Shown here one piece after another: positions 11,170 through 19,473 of a stretch of DNA of 64,000 nucleotides (within the stretch, counting starts at the first letter, position 1; the number at the start of each line of letters is the position of its first letter). A program made the translations under genes and the position numbers. Under the pieces are notes generated by a model. It was given only the letters and a program-made list of their open reading frames with translations. It was not told the DNA's origin and searched no databases. The stretch is from an uncultured Planctomycetaceae bacterium (GTDB taxonomy: Bacteria > Planctomycetota > Planctomycetia > Planctomycetales > Planctomycetaceae): NCBI GenBank assembly GCA_937916515.1, contig CALFSX010000062.1:1-64000 (forward strand), read 5' to 3'.

Positions 11170-11754
11170 ATGAAACGCATAACAATCAAAATGTTGCTTC
11201 TGGCGATGACCATTGGCTTCTCAGGGTGTGCCTCAATGAGTGACGGAATCATCTCGTGTGAGATGGGCATCCGAAACCACATTTTGGCTCAGAAGGCCTG
11301 GGGACACTGGTCCTGGTGCTACGACGAGCTTGAATTTCCTTTCCACTTTGCAAAAGGATTCAAGGACGGCTATCGCAATGTCCTTGACGGTGGAAGTGGG
11401 TGCCAGCCAACGCTGCCACCGCAGTGCTATTGGAAGCCTCAGTTCCAGACTCCGGAAGGTCGCTGCAAAATCAACGCCTGGTTTGATGGCTTTTCGCACG
11501 GAGCCTTGGCCGCCAAGCAGGATGGCTATGGAGCAATGGGAGAAATTCCAATTTCTCCGACAGCCAGAACGAACATTCAGGTTGCTCGCACGCCTGCTCC
11601 CAACAATATCTATGGCAACGTGTATTCAGAAGGCGAGATGCTGAACGTAAACGACGGTCAGTTGCTTGATCCTCCCGTGTCTGCGGAGGGAATAAACCTG
11701 GTGCCGGTTGAAAGTGGGAACGTCCCACAGATAAACGTCAGGCCATACGAATAA
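11170..11754 (+). CDS. Small Cys/Trp-rich lipoprotein, planctomycete family
   Basis: This is a 194-residue lipoprotein starting at MKRITIKMLLLAMTIGFSGC; the lipobox FSGC fixes the start at 11170, with AGGGA just upstream. The longer frame from a TTG at 11089 would bury the signal peptide. The mature part has a Trp-rich block (AWGHWSWCYDE), then HFAKGFKDGYRNVLDGG, a Pro/Cys stretch, and TPEGRCKINAWFDGFSHGALAAKQDG. That pattern resembles planctomycete-specific lipoproteins of unknown function. Several cysteines (for example in SGCQ, PQCYW and GRCK) could form disulfides outside the cytoplasm. It is 123 bp from the previous gene and 111 bp from the export gene, which suggests one transcript. Confidence 0.75.
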   Translation: MKRITIKMLLLAMTIGFSGCASMSDGIISCEMGIRNHILAQKAWGHWSWCYDELEFPFHFAKGFKDGYRNVLDGGSGCQPTLPPQCYWKPQFQTPEGRCKINAWFDGFSHGALAAKQDGYGAMGEIPISPTARTNIQVARTPAPNNIYGNVYSEGEMLNVNDGQLLDPPVSAEGINLVPVESGNVPQINVRPYE

Positions 11755-11865
11755 CGTTGAACTGATCATTTTACTGCGGCGATTTTGTTTTTTATGTGGG
11801 TTCGCTTCGGGGACCGAAGCTTAAGTTACGAGACATCTTCACAAATTGAAGATGGAGGAAATCTC

Positions 11866-13239
11866 ATGACGGTCATAATTTCAAATACACCAGAGCGTCA
11901 CACAGCCAAGACGGTGGCCTTAAGCGGACGTCGCACATTTTGCTGCCTTGCGTTACTTCTTTTAACCGGTGCGGCGACAGGGTGTTCCGCATTTCCCGGC
12001 GGTTATGGGATCACAGGCATTCCAGTGTCTCGAGTGCCTCGCGACCTGTTGTATGCGGAGAAGAAGGACGACTTTGAAGACATCTCGATGCTGCGTTTGC
12101 GACAGGATTCACCTGAGTTTTATGCTCTCGGTCCTGGCGACGTTCTTGGTGTTTACATCAAGGGCGTGCTTGGAGACGATGATAAGCTTCCGCCAGTACA
12201 TTATCCAGAGAACTCAACGCTGCCACCTGCTGTAGGCTTCCCCGTGCCGATTCGCGAAGACGGTACTTTGGCTTTGCCGATTGTTGACCCAATCAACGTG
12301 GAAGGCATGTCTCTTATTGAAGCGTCTGAAGCTGTCCGCACAGCTTATGTTGATGGCGTTAATCCGATTCTTACGGAAGACTTGAAAGTTGTTAGTCTCA
12401 CAATGATTCGTCGTCGAACCGTTCGAGTGCTTGTGATTCGTGAAGAATCGGGCGGAGTCGCTGAGGTCACAAAACGTGGAACGGGACAGGTTGTTGACCT
12501 TCCAGCCTATGAAAACGACGTACTTCACGCTCTTAGTGAAACGGGCGGTATGCCCGGTCTGGATGCGAAGAACGAGATTCTGATTTACCGAGGTTTGTTT
12601 GCAGACGGCGTGAACTACGATCAGGTTCTGGCAAACGCTTGTGCTCAGGACTGTCTGGACTGCGAAGATCCATGTTTCTGCAATGAATCGCCAAAGCCGG
12701 ACGCTCCAAACGTCACGCGGATTCCGTTGCGTTATCACCCGACGAGACCACCAACATTCACTCAGGACGATATCCTGTTAAGCGACGGTGACATTATCAT
12801 TATTCGCAGTCGCGACAAGGAAACATTTTTCACGGCAGGCCGACTTGGAGGCGGAGAACACCAGCTTCCTCGTGACAAGGACCTTGATGTGATCGGAGCC
12901 ATCGCTATGGCAGGTGGACCTCTTGGAAATTCCGGCACCGGCATCAGTGCTCTCAGCGGTGGGCGTGGAGGACAAGGCGGCTTTGGCGGTGGTGGCGGTG
13001 GCGGACAGGGCGGCGGCTTTTGCCAGCCATCTGTAGTGCTGATCACTCGCAATCTACCCTGCGGAAATACAATCACCATGAAGGTCAACCTGAACAAGGC
13101 GATGCAGAATCCTTCAGATCGGGTCCTTATTCAGCCTGGAGACATTGTGATGCTTCGCTACACGCTGTCTGAAGAAGTCGGCAACCTGTTCCTGGGACTT
13201 TTGCCATCCTACCTGATCGGAAACGGACTGAACCGCTAG
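11866..13239 (+). CDS. Polysaccharide export protein (Wza/KpsD-like, SLBB) lipoprotein
   Basis: The 457-residue product starts at an ATG preceded by GGAGG at 11854-11858; a longer frame from 11785 lacks such a site. A lipoprotein signal (TGAATGC) is followed by the Poly_export domain (YALGPGDVLGVYIKG, then PIREDGTLALPIVDPINVEGMSLIEA). SLBB-like sections come next (VLVIREESGG, and DVIGAIAMAGG near residue 345). A glycine-rich insert (GGRGGQGGFGGGG) precedes the last strand region (VLIQPGDIVMLRY). The family forms outer membrane channels for polysaccharide export. No polymerase, flippase, Wzc kinase or glycosyltransferase is nearby, so the exported material is unknown. It ends 27 bp before a strong terminator. 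Confidence 0.88.
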   Translation: MTVIISNTPERHTAKTVALSGRRTFCCLALLLLTGAATGCSAFPGGYGITGIPVSRVPRDLLYAEKKDDFEDISMLRLRQDSPEFYALGPGDVLGVYIKGVLGDDDKLPPVHYPENSTLPPAVGFPVPIREDGTLALPIVDPINVEGMSLIEASEAVRTAYVDGVNPILTEDLKVVSLTMIRRRTVRVLVIREESGGVAEVTKRGTGQVVDLPAYENDVLHALSETGGMPGLDAKNEILIYRGLFADGVNYDQVLANACAQDCLDCEDPCFCNESPKPDAPNVTRIPLRYHPTRPPTFTQDDILLSDGDIIIIRSRDKETFFTAGRLGGGEHQLPRDKDLDVIGAIAMAGGPLGNSGTGISALSGGRGGQGGFGGGGGGGQGGGFCQPSVVLITRNLPCGNTITMKVNLNKAMQNPSDRVLIQPGDIVMLRYTLSEEVGNLFLGLLPSYLIGNGLNR

Positions 13240-13266
13240 TCCAAAACTCGAACCGCACTCGAAGAA

Positions 13267-13296
13267 GGCTCGTGGAATTCCACGAGCCTTTTTTTT
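13267..13296 (+). terminator. Rho-independent terminator
   Basis: A perfect 22-bp palindrome (13267-13288, arms GGCTCGTGGAA and TTCCACGAGCC) is followed by eight T. It ends the lipoprotein/export operon. Confidence 0.92.
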
Positions 13297-13608
13297 GTTG
13301 GCATTTTTTCAGTTGTTCCGGTCCGTTCACCTTGAGTGGATTCCTGAAAAATCGCACGGAAAAGCGCATCAATGGCTCAAATGCGGCCTCTGTCCGGCAG
13401 TTGCTGCCGAATGGCGGCCGTTTCCTGTTTGTTCCTGTGTGTGTCAGTTCGAAACAGACTCTGAATCATCTCCCATCACAGTTCAGGACATGGTAGATGT
13501 ACATCCCTTGGGCACGCTGTCTCGCGCCGTTGCATGAGATTTCTCAGGTACCGCGAGACCAGTTCCCTGCACTGTTGAAGAACGAATCTTCGATATGGAT
13601 GTGAGACG
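13297..13608. other. Intergenic region before the SH3-like gene
   Basis: About 310 bp follow the terminator and should contain the promoter of the next gene. No gene, repeat or structured element stands out. Confidence 0.4.
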
Positions 13609-14958
13609 ATGATGAATAGACTTTGGATTTCGCTTGCCTTTGCGACAACATTCACGCCATTTGTAGATGCTCAGGTGCGGCAGTTTCCGTATGAAGCTCG
13701 CGTTGTTGTGGATGAAGTTTACGTAAGAAGCGCTGGCGGCGAAAAATACTATCCAACCATGACGCTGCCACGAGATGCGAAGGTGACCGTACGTCGGCAC
13801 GATCCAGGCGGATGGTACATGATTGAACCACCGCAAGGCAGCTTCAGCTGGGTGTTGGCAAAGTACGTTCAGGAAACCGGCGGAGGTGCTGGTGAGATTA
13901 TTGAAAACAATACCGTTGTATTTGTTGGAAGCGCCTTCGGAGATGAAACTTCCATCTGGCAACGAAAGTTGATGGCCGGAGAGAAAGTGAAGGTTCTGGG
14001 TCAGAAAGAAGTGCTGACCGCTGCTGGACCATCGCTGATGACAAAAATTGAACCGCCATCAAGAGAATGGCGATGGATTCCAGGGACTGCCATCGTTCCG
14101 ATTGGCGAGTCCGTTAGAGCTGAACACGATAGCAACCCCTATGTGGTGCCGTCACATATCGCCGAACAAATGGCGCAGACTCCTGCTGTACAGCCGGAAG
14201 CGACAGCGAAGGCTGAGCCGCAGAATACCTCCCGGTTTGCACCAAGCCAGCAATTGGCTCAGTTGCAGAAGATTCGTGAAGAACAGCGAGAACTGCGGCA
14301 GATCGACCAGCGTTTTCGAAGCATGATTCTGGCTGACCCTTCGCAATGGGATCTGGACGCCATTGAAAAAAGCTATTTGGAACTTCAGAACTCAGCAACA
14401 TTCAAGCCGGTGGTGGGGCAGATCGATCTGCGGTATCCAGCGATATCTCGCTATCGTCAACGCAAGGCACAGATAGAAGATCTGAATCGCCTGACATCCG
14501 CAACGGAAAAACGAGATGCAGACCTTCTGGCGACTCAGTTTGGATTTCCCACCAGCGCCATGGGACCGGAATTGATGCAGCAGTCTTTCCCGGTCGAGCA
14601 ACCGTTTCAAAGCAGTGAAATGGTATTTCCAACCCCTGACGCTAATTTTCAAGGCACGCCTGCGGCACCATCTGTTGCTTCAGCCAGCGCGTCAAATGGC
14701 GTGTTAACTGTTCCGTCAACTGGAGGGTACTCTGGCGCTGGTCTTGTTCAACGTGGGGCTGAAAATACAGATAGTCCCTATTTGTTAACGTCGCCTGACG
14801 GAAAACTTTTGGCACATTTAAAGCCCGAGTCCGGAGTCGATCTTGAACAATATGTAGGACGTTCTGTGGGCTTACACGGCAAACGGTGGTTTGATGATTC
14901 CATCAGTAGCGACCGAATTCAAGTGACCGGATTGAGCGAAGTTCAACTGCGAAATTGA
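13609..14958 (+). CDS. Secreted protein with SH3-like domains
   Basis: This 449-residue protein has a cleavable signal peptide (about residues 1-21, ending FVDAQ). A bacterial SH3-like domain follows at about 28-90 (VVVDEVYVRSAGGEKYYP, then WYMIEPPQGSFSWVLAKYV). A second, weaker SH3-like unit (NTVVFVGS to WRWIPGTAIVPI) lies at about 100-165. The middle is Gln/Glu-rich and helical (QLAQLQKIREEQRELRQI). The C-terminus has an OB/SH3-like strand set (YLLTSPDGKLLAHLKPESGVDLEQYVGRSV is spread over about 390-425). SH3 domains in exported proteins usually bind cell wall or other proteins. It follows the export operon but has its own promoter region after the terminator. Exact function unknown. Confidence 0.75.
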   Translation: MMNRLWISLAFATTFTPFVDAQVRQFPYEARVVVDEVYVRSAGGEKYYPTMTLPRDAKVTVRRHDPGGWYMIEPPQGSFSWVLAKYVQETGGGAGEIIENNTVVFVGSAFGDETSIWQRKLMAGEKVKVLGQKEVLTAAGPSLMTKIEPPSREWRWIPGTAIVPIGESVRAEHDSNPYVVPSHIAEQMAQTPAVQPEATAKAEPQNTSRFAPSQQLAQLQKIREEQRELRQIDQRFRSMILADPSQWDLDAIEKSYLELQNSATFKPVVGQIDLRYPAISRYRQRKAQIEDLNRLTSATEKRDADLLATQFGFPTSAMGPELMQQSFPVEQPFQSSEMVFPTPDANFQGTPAAPSVASASASNGVLTVPSTGGYSGAGLVQRGAENTDSPYLLTSPDGKLLAHLKPESGVDLEQYVGRSVGLHGKRWFDDSISSDRIQVTGLSEVQLRN

Positions 14959-15086
14959 TCGCTTGATCAGGCATGTTCGACCGTCTGATTGTCCGTTGAA
15001 ATCCTGTTACGGCTGGTTCAGATTCACATGTTCAGACGCCCCGATCGGCAATGGGCCAACAAAACTTCGAAAAACCTTTGCCACAT

Positions 15087-15180
15087 AAGTCTCCGCAAGT
15101 ACACGAATTGACGCGTTCTTTGTAGATTCCAGGGATCTACACGATGTACGCATCAATTCCTGCACTGCGGAGACTTTTTT
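15087..15180 (+). promoter_or_regulatory. Long leader hairpin that hides the ribosome binding site, ending in a T-run
   Basis: AAGTCTCCGCA (15087-15097) is perfectly complementary to TGCGGAGACTT (15166-15176). Further in, GAATTGA (15105-15111) pairs with TCAATTC (15153-15159), GCGT (15113-15116) with ACGC (15148-15151), and TGTAGAT (15121-15127) with ATCTACA (15135-15141). The only Shine-Dalgarno for the next gene, GGAGA at 15169-15173, lies inside the outer 3' arm, ten bases before the ATG at 15184. A run of T follows at 15175-15180. It may act as a translational switch, a transcription attenuator, or both. It is less likely just the terminator of the previous gene, which ends 128 bp upstream. 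It matches no riboswitch class I know. Confidence 0.8.
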
Positions 15181-15183
15181 ACG

Positions 15184-16647
15184 ATGAGTGAATCGAAGAC
15201 CCCATCAGGCGATGGCTTAACCAAGGACCCCTATGCATCACCAACCGTCGGTGATGCAGCATTGGCAAGCGGCACGCCGTCGGGGATTGTTTCCCGGCTG
15301 TCGATCATGATGTTTCTGCAATTCTTTGCCTGGGGAGCATGGTTTGCGACTCTGGCCTCAGCCCTGGACAATGCCGGGCTTGGCGGAATTATTGGAGACG
15401 CCTATGCCAGCGCACCGCTTGCGGCGATTATCGCTCCGCTGTTTTTGGGACTGATCGCTGACCGTCTGTTCGCTTCCGAGAAAGTTATGGGCACACTGAT
15501 GCTTGTTGGTGGAGCAATCATGCTGGCCATTCCTGGCATCGCCGCCGGAGGGGAAAAGAACGGTGGCTTGATTGTCTGGATGATTCTGGCTCACTTAATG
15601 TGCTACATGCCGACATTGGGGCTTGGCAACACCATTGCATTCACTCACATTAAGAGTCAGGAACACTTCCCTAAAATTCGAGTCTGGGGAACGATTGGCT
15701 GGATCGCCGCTGGCCTTTTGGTCGGAATTATGGGCTGGTCGAACAGCTTCAATATTTTCTGGCTGGGTGCCGGAAGTTCGATCGCCCTGGGTTTGTTCTG
15801 CTTTGCTTTGCCAAACACACCGCCCCCACTAAAGGGGAAACCCATGGATCTTCGGTCCCTGTTTATGGTGGACGCGTTGAAGCTTCTGGGAGACCTGAAC
15901 TTCCTTGTGTTTGCTGTGTGTTCGACACTCATTTGCATTCCGTTGGCTTATTACTACGGAATGACCTCGACATTCCTGAATCAGACCGGATTTTCTGAAC
16001 CTGCGGCAACGATGACGATCGGGCAGATGTCTGAAATCTTCTTTATGCTGCTGATTCCATTCTTTTTCCGACGACTCGGCCTGAAGATGATGATCATGGT
16101 CGGCATGGGCTGTTGGATCGTTCGTTATGCGTTGTTCGCGTTTGGTGCTCCGGATCAGGTCACATGGATGCTTCTGCTTGCGGTGGCTCTGCACGGAATA
16201 TGTTACGACTTCTTCTTCGTAACAGGTTTCATGTACACAGACCAAAAGGCTCCGGTTGCCATTCGTGGTCAGGCTCAGGGGTTGCTTGTGTTCTTGACGC
16301 AGGGCGTCGGCATGTTCATCGGCTACAAAGTTATGGCAGCGGGTTCGTTCCTGGGAATCGACCTGGGATGGACCATTGGTGAATATGGTGCTCAGGTGAC
16401 AAAGTCTGAGGAGTATGTGGCAGCGCTGAAGGTTGCTCGAGGCGAACAACCAGCAGTAGGTTTTCTTGATTCCTTTGGCCAAATGTTCTCACGTAACTTA
16501 CCGGAATCGCTTGACGGCACCTTGTTGAGCGAGACGATGGGGCAATGGAAGAATTTCTGGATGTTCCCGTCAATTATGGCGGGCATCATCCTGGTGATCT
16601 TTGCGATCACATTCTGGGATAAGGCCAAGCCGCCAGCGGACGAATAA
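15184..16647 (+). CDS. MFS transporter, nucleoside:H+ symporter-like
   Basis: This 487-residue protein has about 12 membrane segments. It resembles the nucleoside:H+ symporter branch of the major facilitator superfamily (NupG/XapB type), seen in the first helix (MMFLQFFAWGAWFATL) and in PLFLGLIADRLFASEKVMG and GNTIAFTHIKSQEHFPKIRVWGTIGWIAAG. The N-terminal 35 residues are hydrophilic and extended compared with NupG. A soluble loop of about 60 residues precedes the last helix. The likely role is uptake of nucleosides or a related small molecule across the inner membrane. It is a single-gene transcript: a hairpin leader precedes it and a terminator follows. The substrate is inferred from family only. 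Confidence 0.82.
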   Translation: MSESKTPSGDGLTKDPYASPTVGDAALASGTPSGIVSRLSIMMFLQFFAWGAWFATLASALDNAGLGGIIGDAYASAPLAAIIAPLFLGLIADRLFASEKVMGTLMLVGGAIMLAIPGIAAGGEKNGGLIVWMILAHLMCYMPTLGLGNTIAFTHIKSQEHFPKIRVWGTIGWIAAGLLVGIMGWSNSFNIFWLGAGSSIALGLFCFALPNTPPPLKGKPMDLRSLFMVDALKLLGDLNFLVFAVCSTLICIPLAYYYGMTSTFLNQTGFSEPAATMTIGQMSEIFFMLLIPFFFRRLGLKMMIMVGMGCWIVRYALFAFGAPDQVTWMLLLAVALHGICYDFFFVTGFMYTDQKAPVAIRGQAQGLLVFLTQGVGMFIGYKVMAAGSFLGIDLGWTIGEYGAQVTKSEEYVAALKVARGEQPAVGFLDSFGQMFSRNLPESLDGTLLSETMGQWKNFWMFPSIMAGIILVIFAITFWDKAKPPADE

Positions 16648-16697
16648 TTGTTCGGGAATCCGCTTCTGGCAGATTCGAGGCGCGTTTTCATTATGAA

Positions 16698-16732
16698 AGG
16701 CTGACCCGTCAAGTACGTGGTCAGCCTTTTTT
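16698..16732 (+). terminator. Rho-independent terminator
   Basis: AGGCTGACC (16698-16706) pairs with GGTCAGCCT (16719-16727) and is followed by a T-run. It ends the MFS transporter transcript. Confidence 0.9.
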
Positions 16733-17014
16733 TCGTATGCAGCTTTTAGAGTCTATCTCAGAATGATGCGTGCAGGTTGCCCGTGTCTTTGCGGAGCGGC
16801 GACGCGGCGTTTCCAGCCGTCAGCTCGACTTTGGGTCAAGAGCCATGTCCAGGCCCAAAACCGGCTTCTCAAAGCTGTGCTTTTGCCCAGACTGCCAGTT
16901 TTTGGCGTGAATCAGCCCCTACACCCCGTACAATCGTCAAAATCGACATAACTGGACTTTGGTTTTCAGAGAGGAAACCGGGGTTCAAAAGCACCTGTAC
17001 GGGAGATTGATGAC

Positions 17015-17431
17015 ATGAAACTGTTGCGGCAGTTGTGGTCGGACGAGGCGGGAGTGATTTTGTCTGCCGAAGCGGCGTTGGTGGGGACCGTTGCTGTGAT
17101 TGGGGTTTCGACGGGATTTAGCGTCGTGGCCACCTCGGTCAACGAAGAGTTAAAGGATGTCGGGTTCGCGATTCGCAGCCTCGACCAAAGCTATAATGTT
17201 CCCGGAGTTCAGGGCTGCTGTGCCTTTACGGCGGGCTCTTCGTTTGAACAACAACCGGTTGGCGAGTCTCTTGCTGAATTGTGCGACGCAGCGAAGTCTG
17301 TGAAGTCACATTCGGACGGAAAGAAAGCTGCGAACGCTGACGTAAACGAGAAGGCTTCGTCGGACAGGAAAAAGGATCGTACAAACAACCGTGATTCGGA
17401 CTCGAAGAAGAAGATTGAACGAAAACTCTAA
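17015..17431 (+). CDS. Pilin-like small membrane protein with charged tail
   Basis: The 138-residue product starts MKLLRQLWSDEAGVILSAEA and has one hydrophobic helix (about residues 15-42), like Flp/TadE-type pilin precursors in which a short basic leader precedes a helix containing Glu. The helix is followed by EELKDVGFAIRSLDQSY, a Cys pair (GCCAF) and a highly charged Lys/Asp/Ser tail from residue 95. Planctomycete genomes often carry such small single-helix proteins, sometimes mislabelled as enzymes. No prepilin peptidase or Tad gene is nearby. GGGAG at 17001-17005 is a plausible Shine-Dalgarno. A terminator follows at 17512. Function unknown. Confidence 0.75.
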   Translation: MKLLRQLWSDEAGVILSAEAALVGTVAVIGVSTGFSVVATSVNEELKDVGFAIRSLDQSYNVPGVQGCCAFTAGSSFEQQPVGESLAELCDAAKSVKSHSDGKKAANADVNEKASSDRKKDRTNNRDSDSKKKIERKL

Positions 17432-17511
17432 TAGACACGCCTTGTCTGATTCTTAATTTCCTACTCTCTGTTGCCAGGTCCGCACGACTCTTCGAACCAG
17501 GGCCTAAACGC

Positions 17512-17540
17512 GAGCCACCGTCAACGGTGGCTCTTTTTTT
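17512..17540 (+). terminator. Rho-independent terminator
   Basis: GAGCCACCG (17512-17520) pairs with CGGTGGCTC (17525-17533) around a TCAA loop, followed by seven T. It ends the pilin-like gene. Confidence 0.92.
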
Positions 17541-17924
17541 GTCTTGCCCATGTGTTTGCAATTTGGTGTTGAGCGCTGGACTCAGCAGGTGGCGAATACT
17601 CCGGCAGACCACACTTGCCTCGCTCTGCCCTTGGCGACCCCAACAGCCGCTGCGAAGATTCGCGAGCGGTTCATGACGAGTGCATTTCAGGGCAGCATAT
17701 GTCGCCAGTCATCGGGGGCACGTGCGCATGGCCTGAACTCTGGCGAGTTCAACCACAACTACCTATCCTGATTTCTGAATTCCGCAGACCACTGGTTCAT
17801 TGCGTGCCAGGTAAGGCTCTGTGTTGCCAGCATGGAGAGCCTGATGGCTGCTCCATGACGACTTATTGCTCTTGAGGTGCCACGCCTGTGTTCGGCTGGG
17901 CGGACAACTCATCGAGCTGTTCCA
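17541..17924. other. Intergenic region, no gene seen
   Basis: This is the space between a plus-strand terminator and the 3' end of the propeller gene. Open frames here have arbitrary composition. No repeat or RNA structure was recognised. Confidence 0.4.
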
Positions 17925-19415
17925 CTATTCCGCTGATGGGAAGTAGTTCAGTGTGTAGTACGCTTCCTTGTGAAGCAATGGCAGGTCCGCTTTTGATCGA
18001 ACTCCGTCGGAGTGTAGTTCGTGAACATGTCCTTCCTGTAGTCCGTCAACATAAAGCCGGACGCTCTTGTTGTCTTTGCCGACAACGGCTTTCAGAATCG
18101 TTGGTTCCGTGTGATCGACTTCCGGGCTGCCGTACGATTCCTGATAGATGTATGTGTAGGTTGTCAACTTGTAGGAGCTGACATCTTCAACGGACGCGGC
18201 ACTTACTTCGTGTGTAAATGTCAGCTCGAAGCCGTCAGGCTTGACGTGCATGTCACGAATTTCGAAGGGGATCTTTCCCGTCCAGTTGACGCGTTCGACG
18301 GCAAAGGGTTTTCGTCCGCGAGATCCCCAGCCGCGGTTGGTTCCGCCGACAAACATGGCTCCGTTTTCTGAAATTTCCAGGCCCAATGATCCGGAGTCAA
18401 AGCCTTCCAAAAACGGAAAACATGCTCCCTGCCAATGTCCCTGAACTTTTTCCATGCTGCATCTCATAACGGTACTGAAAGACTGATCTGTAACAAACAT
18501 CTGATCGTTGAATGGCCCAAATTTACCGTTGCTCATGTCGCAGGCAACACCAGCCGCTGATTTTCCCATTTTGTCGTATGGGAAATGAATGCAAGGAGGC
18601 TCGTATTCTGGAATTCTTTTGGCTTCCGTCATTATGCGACTGCCGCTGGTAGGCAGAGTTGGCTGGGGGCCCATTGTTGATTCAGCATCCTTGTACCATT
18701 CAAAGCCACCAGGATGCCCCATGAATTTTCCGGGGATCAAGTGCTTGAGTTCGCAGGTGCCGTTCCACGGACCCTGATTGTCCGTGTAAAAAATATCTCC
18801 CAAACTGTTGGCACCGATTCCGCCAGGCGAACGAACTCCACTGCAGGTTGGCGTCATTTGTCCGTCGGCCGACACGCGGACGCACCAGCCACGATACGGG
18901 ACTTGGCTACTGAAGGATCCAGTTAGGCACAACACAACCCAGATGTTGTCATCTTTATCAAACTTCGATCCGAAGGCGTATTCGTGGTAGTCGCCTGATA
19001 TTCCCCAGTCGCCGTTGACGACTTCGAATTCGTCTGCGATACCATCGGAATCTGTGTCGCGAATTCTGGAAACGTCTGGTCGTTGAATGACGTACAGCCA
19101 ACCGTCTTTTTCTGTCATGCTAAGAACTTCATGCAGGCCATGGGCGAATCGCGTGAAGTTTTTTGCGGTAACGTTTTCTGCAAACGGATCTGAAATCATC
19201 CAGATCTCGCCACGGCGAGACGCCACAGCCATTTTTCCGTTGGGCATCATTTGAAACGAACTGGCCTCAAGCACAACGTCCTTTGGGGTTTCAAATGTTG
19301 TAATTGGGTAATAGTCGCCCTCAGTTGGTACTGCTGCTTTGGGAGCGTCTTCCTGAGCAACGGCGACTGACGTAAGCATCAGTAAGCAAATGATCGAGCG
19401 GTTTAGAAATGGCAT
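17925..19415 (-). CDS. Secreted beta-propeller protein (PVC sugar-dehydrogenase-like)
   Basis: The 496-residue product has a signal peptide ([21 protein letters not shown]). Repeated strand motifs typical of NHL/PQQ-like six-bladed propellers follow: [64 protein letters not shown], and [21 protein letters not shown]. The [12 protein letters not shown] stretch is typical of planctomycete membrane-bound dehydrogenase propellers, possibly metal binding. The last 100 residues form a Fn3-like module ([20 protein letters not shown]). I chose the ATG at 19415, preceded by AAGGTGA; a longer frame to 19511 would overlap the upstream gene and mask the signal. It lies 58 bp after the five-heme gene in the same direction, so the two probably work together outside the cytoplasm. 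Unlike many relatives, it has no heme motif itself. Confidence 0.8.
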   Translation of the reverse strand: MPFLNRSIICLLMLTSVAVAQEDAPKAAVPTEGDYYPITTFETPKDVVLEASSFQMMPNGKMAVASRRGEIWMISDPFAENVTAKNFTRFAHGLHEVLSMTEKDGWLYVIQRPDVSRIRDTDSDGIADEFEVVNGDWGISGDYHEYAFGSKFDKDDNIWVVLCLTGSFSSQVPYRGWCVRVSADGQMTPTCSGVRSPGGIGANSLGDIFYTDNQGPWNGTCELKHLIPGKFMGHPGGFEWYKDAESTMGPQPTLPTSGSRIMTEAKRIPEYEPPCIHFPYDKMGKSAAGVACDMSNGKFGPFNDQMFVTDQSFSTVMRCSMEKVQGHWQGACFPFLEGFDSGSLGLEISENGAMFVGGTNRGWGSRGRKPFAVERVNWTGKIPFEIRDMHVKPDGFELTFTHEVSAASVEDVSSYKLTTYTYIYQESYGSPEVDHTEPTILKAVVGKDNKSVRLYVDGLQEGHVHELHSDGVRSKADLPLLHKEAYYTLNYFPSAE

Positions 19416-19473
19416 TATTAGATCACCTTTGCAAGGCGTTGAAAATTCGGAAGACCAGTTGGGTTTTGCCAGA

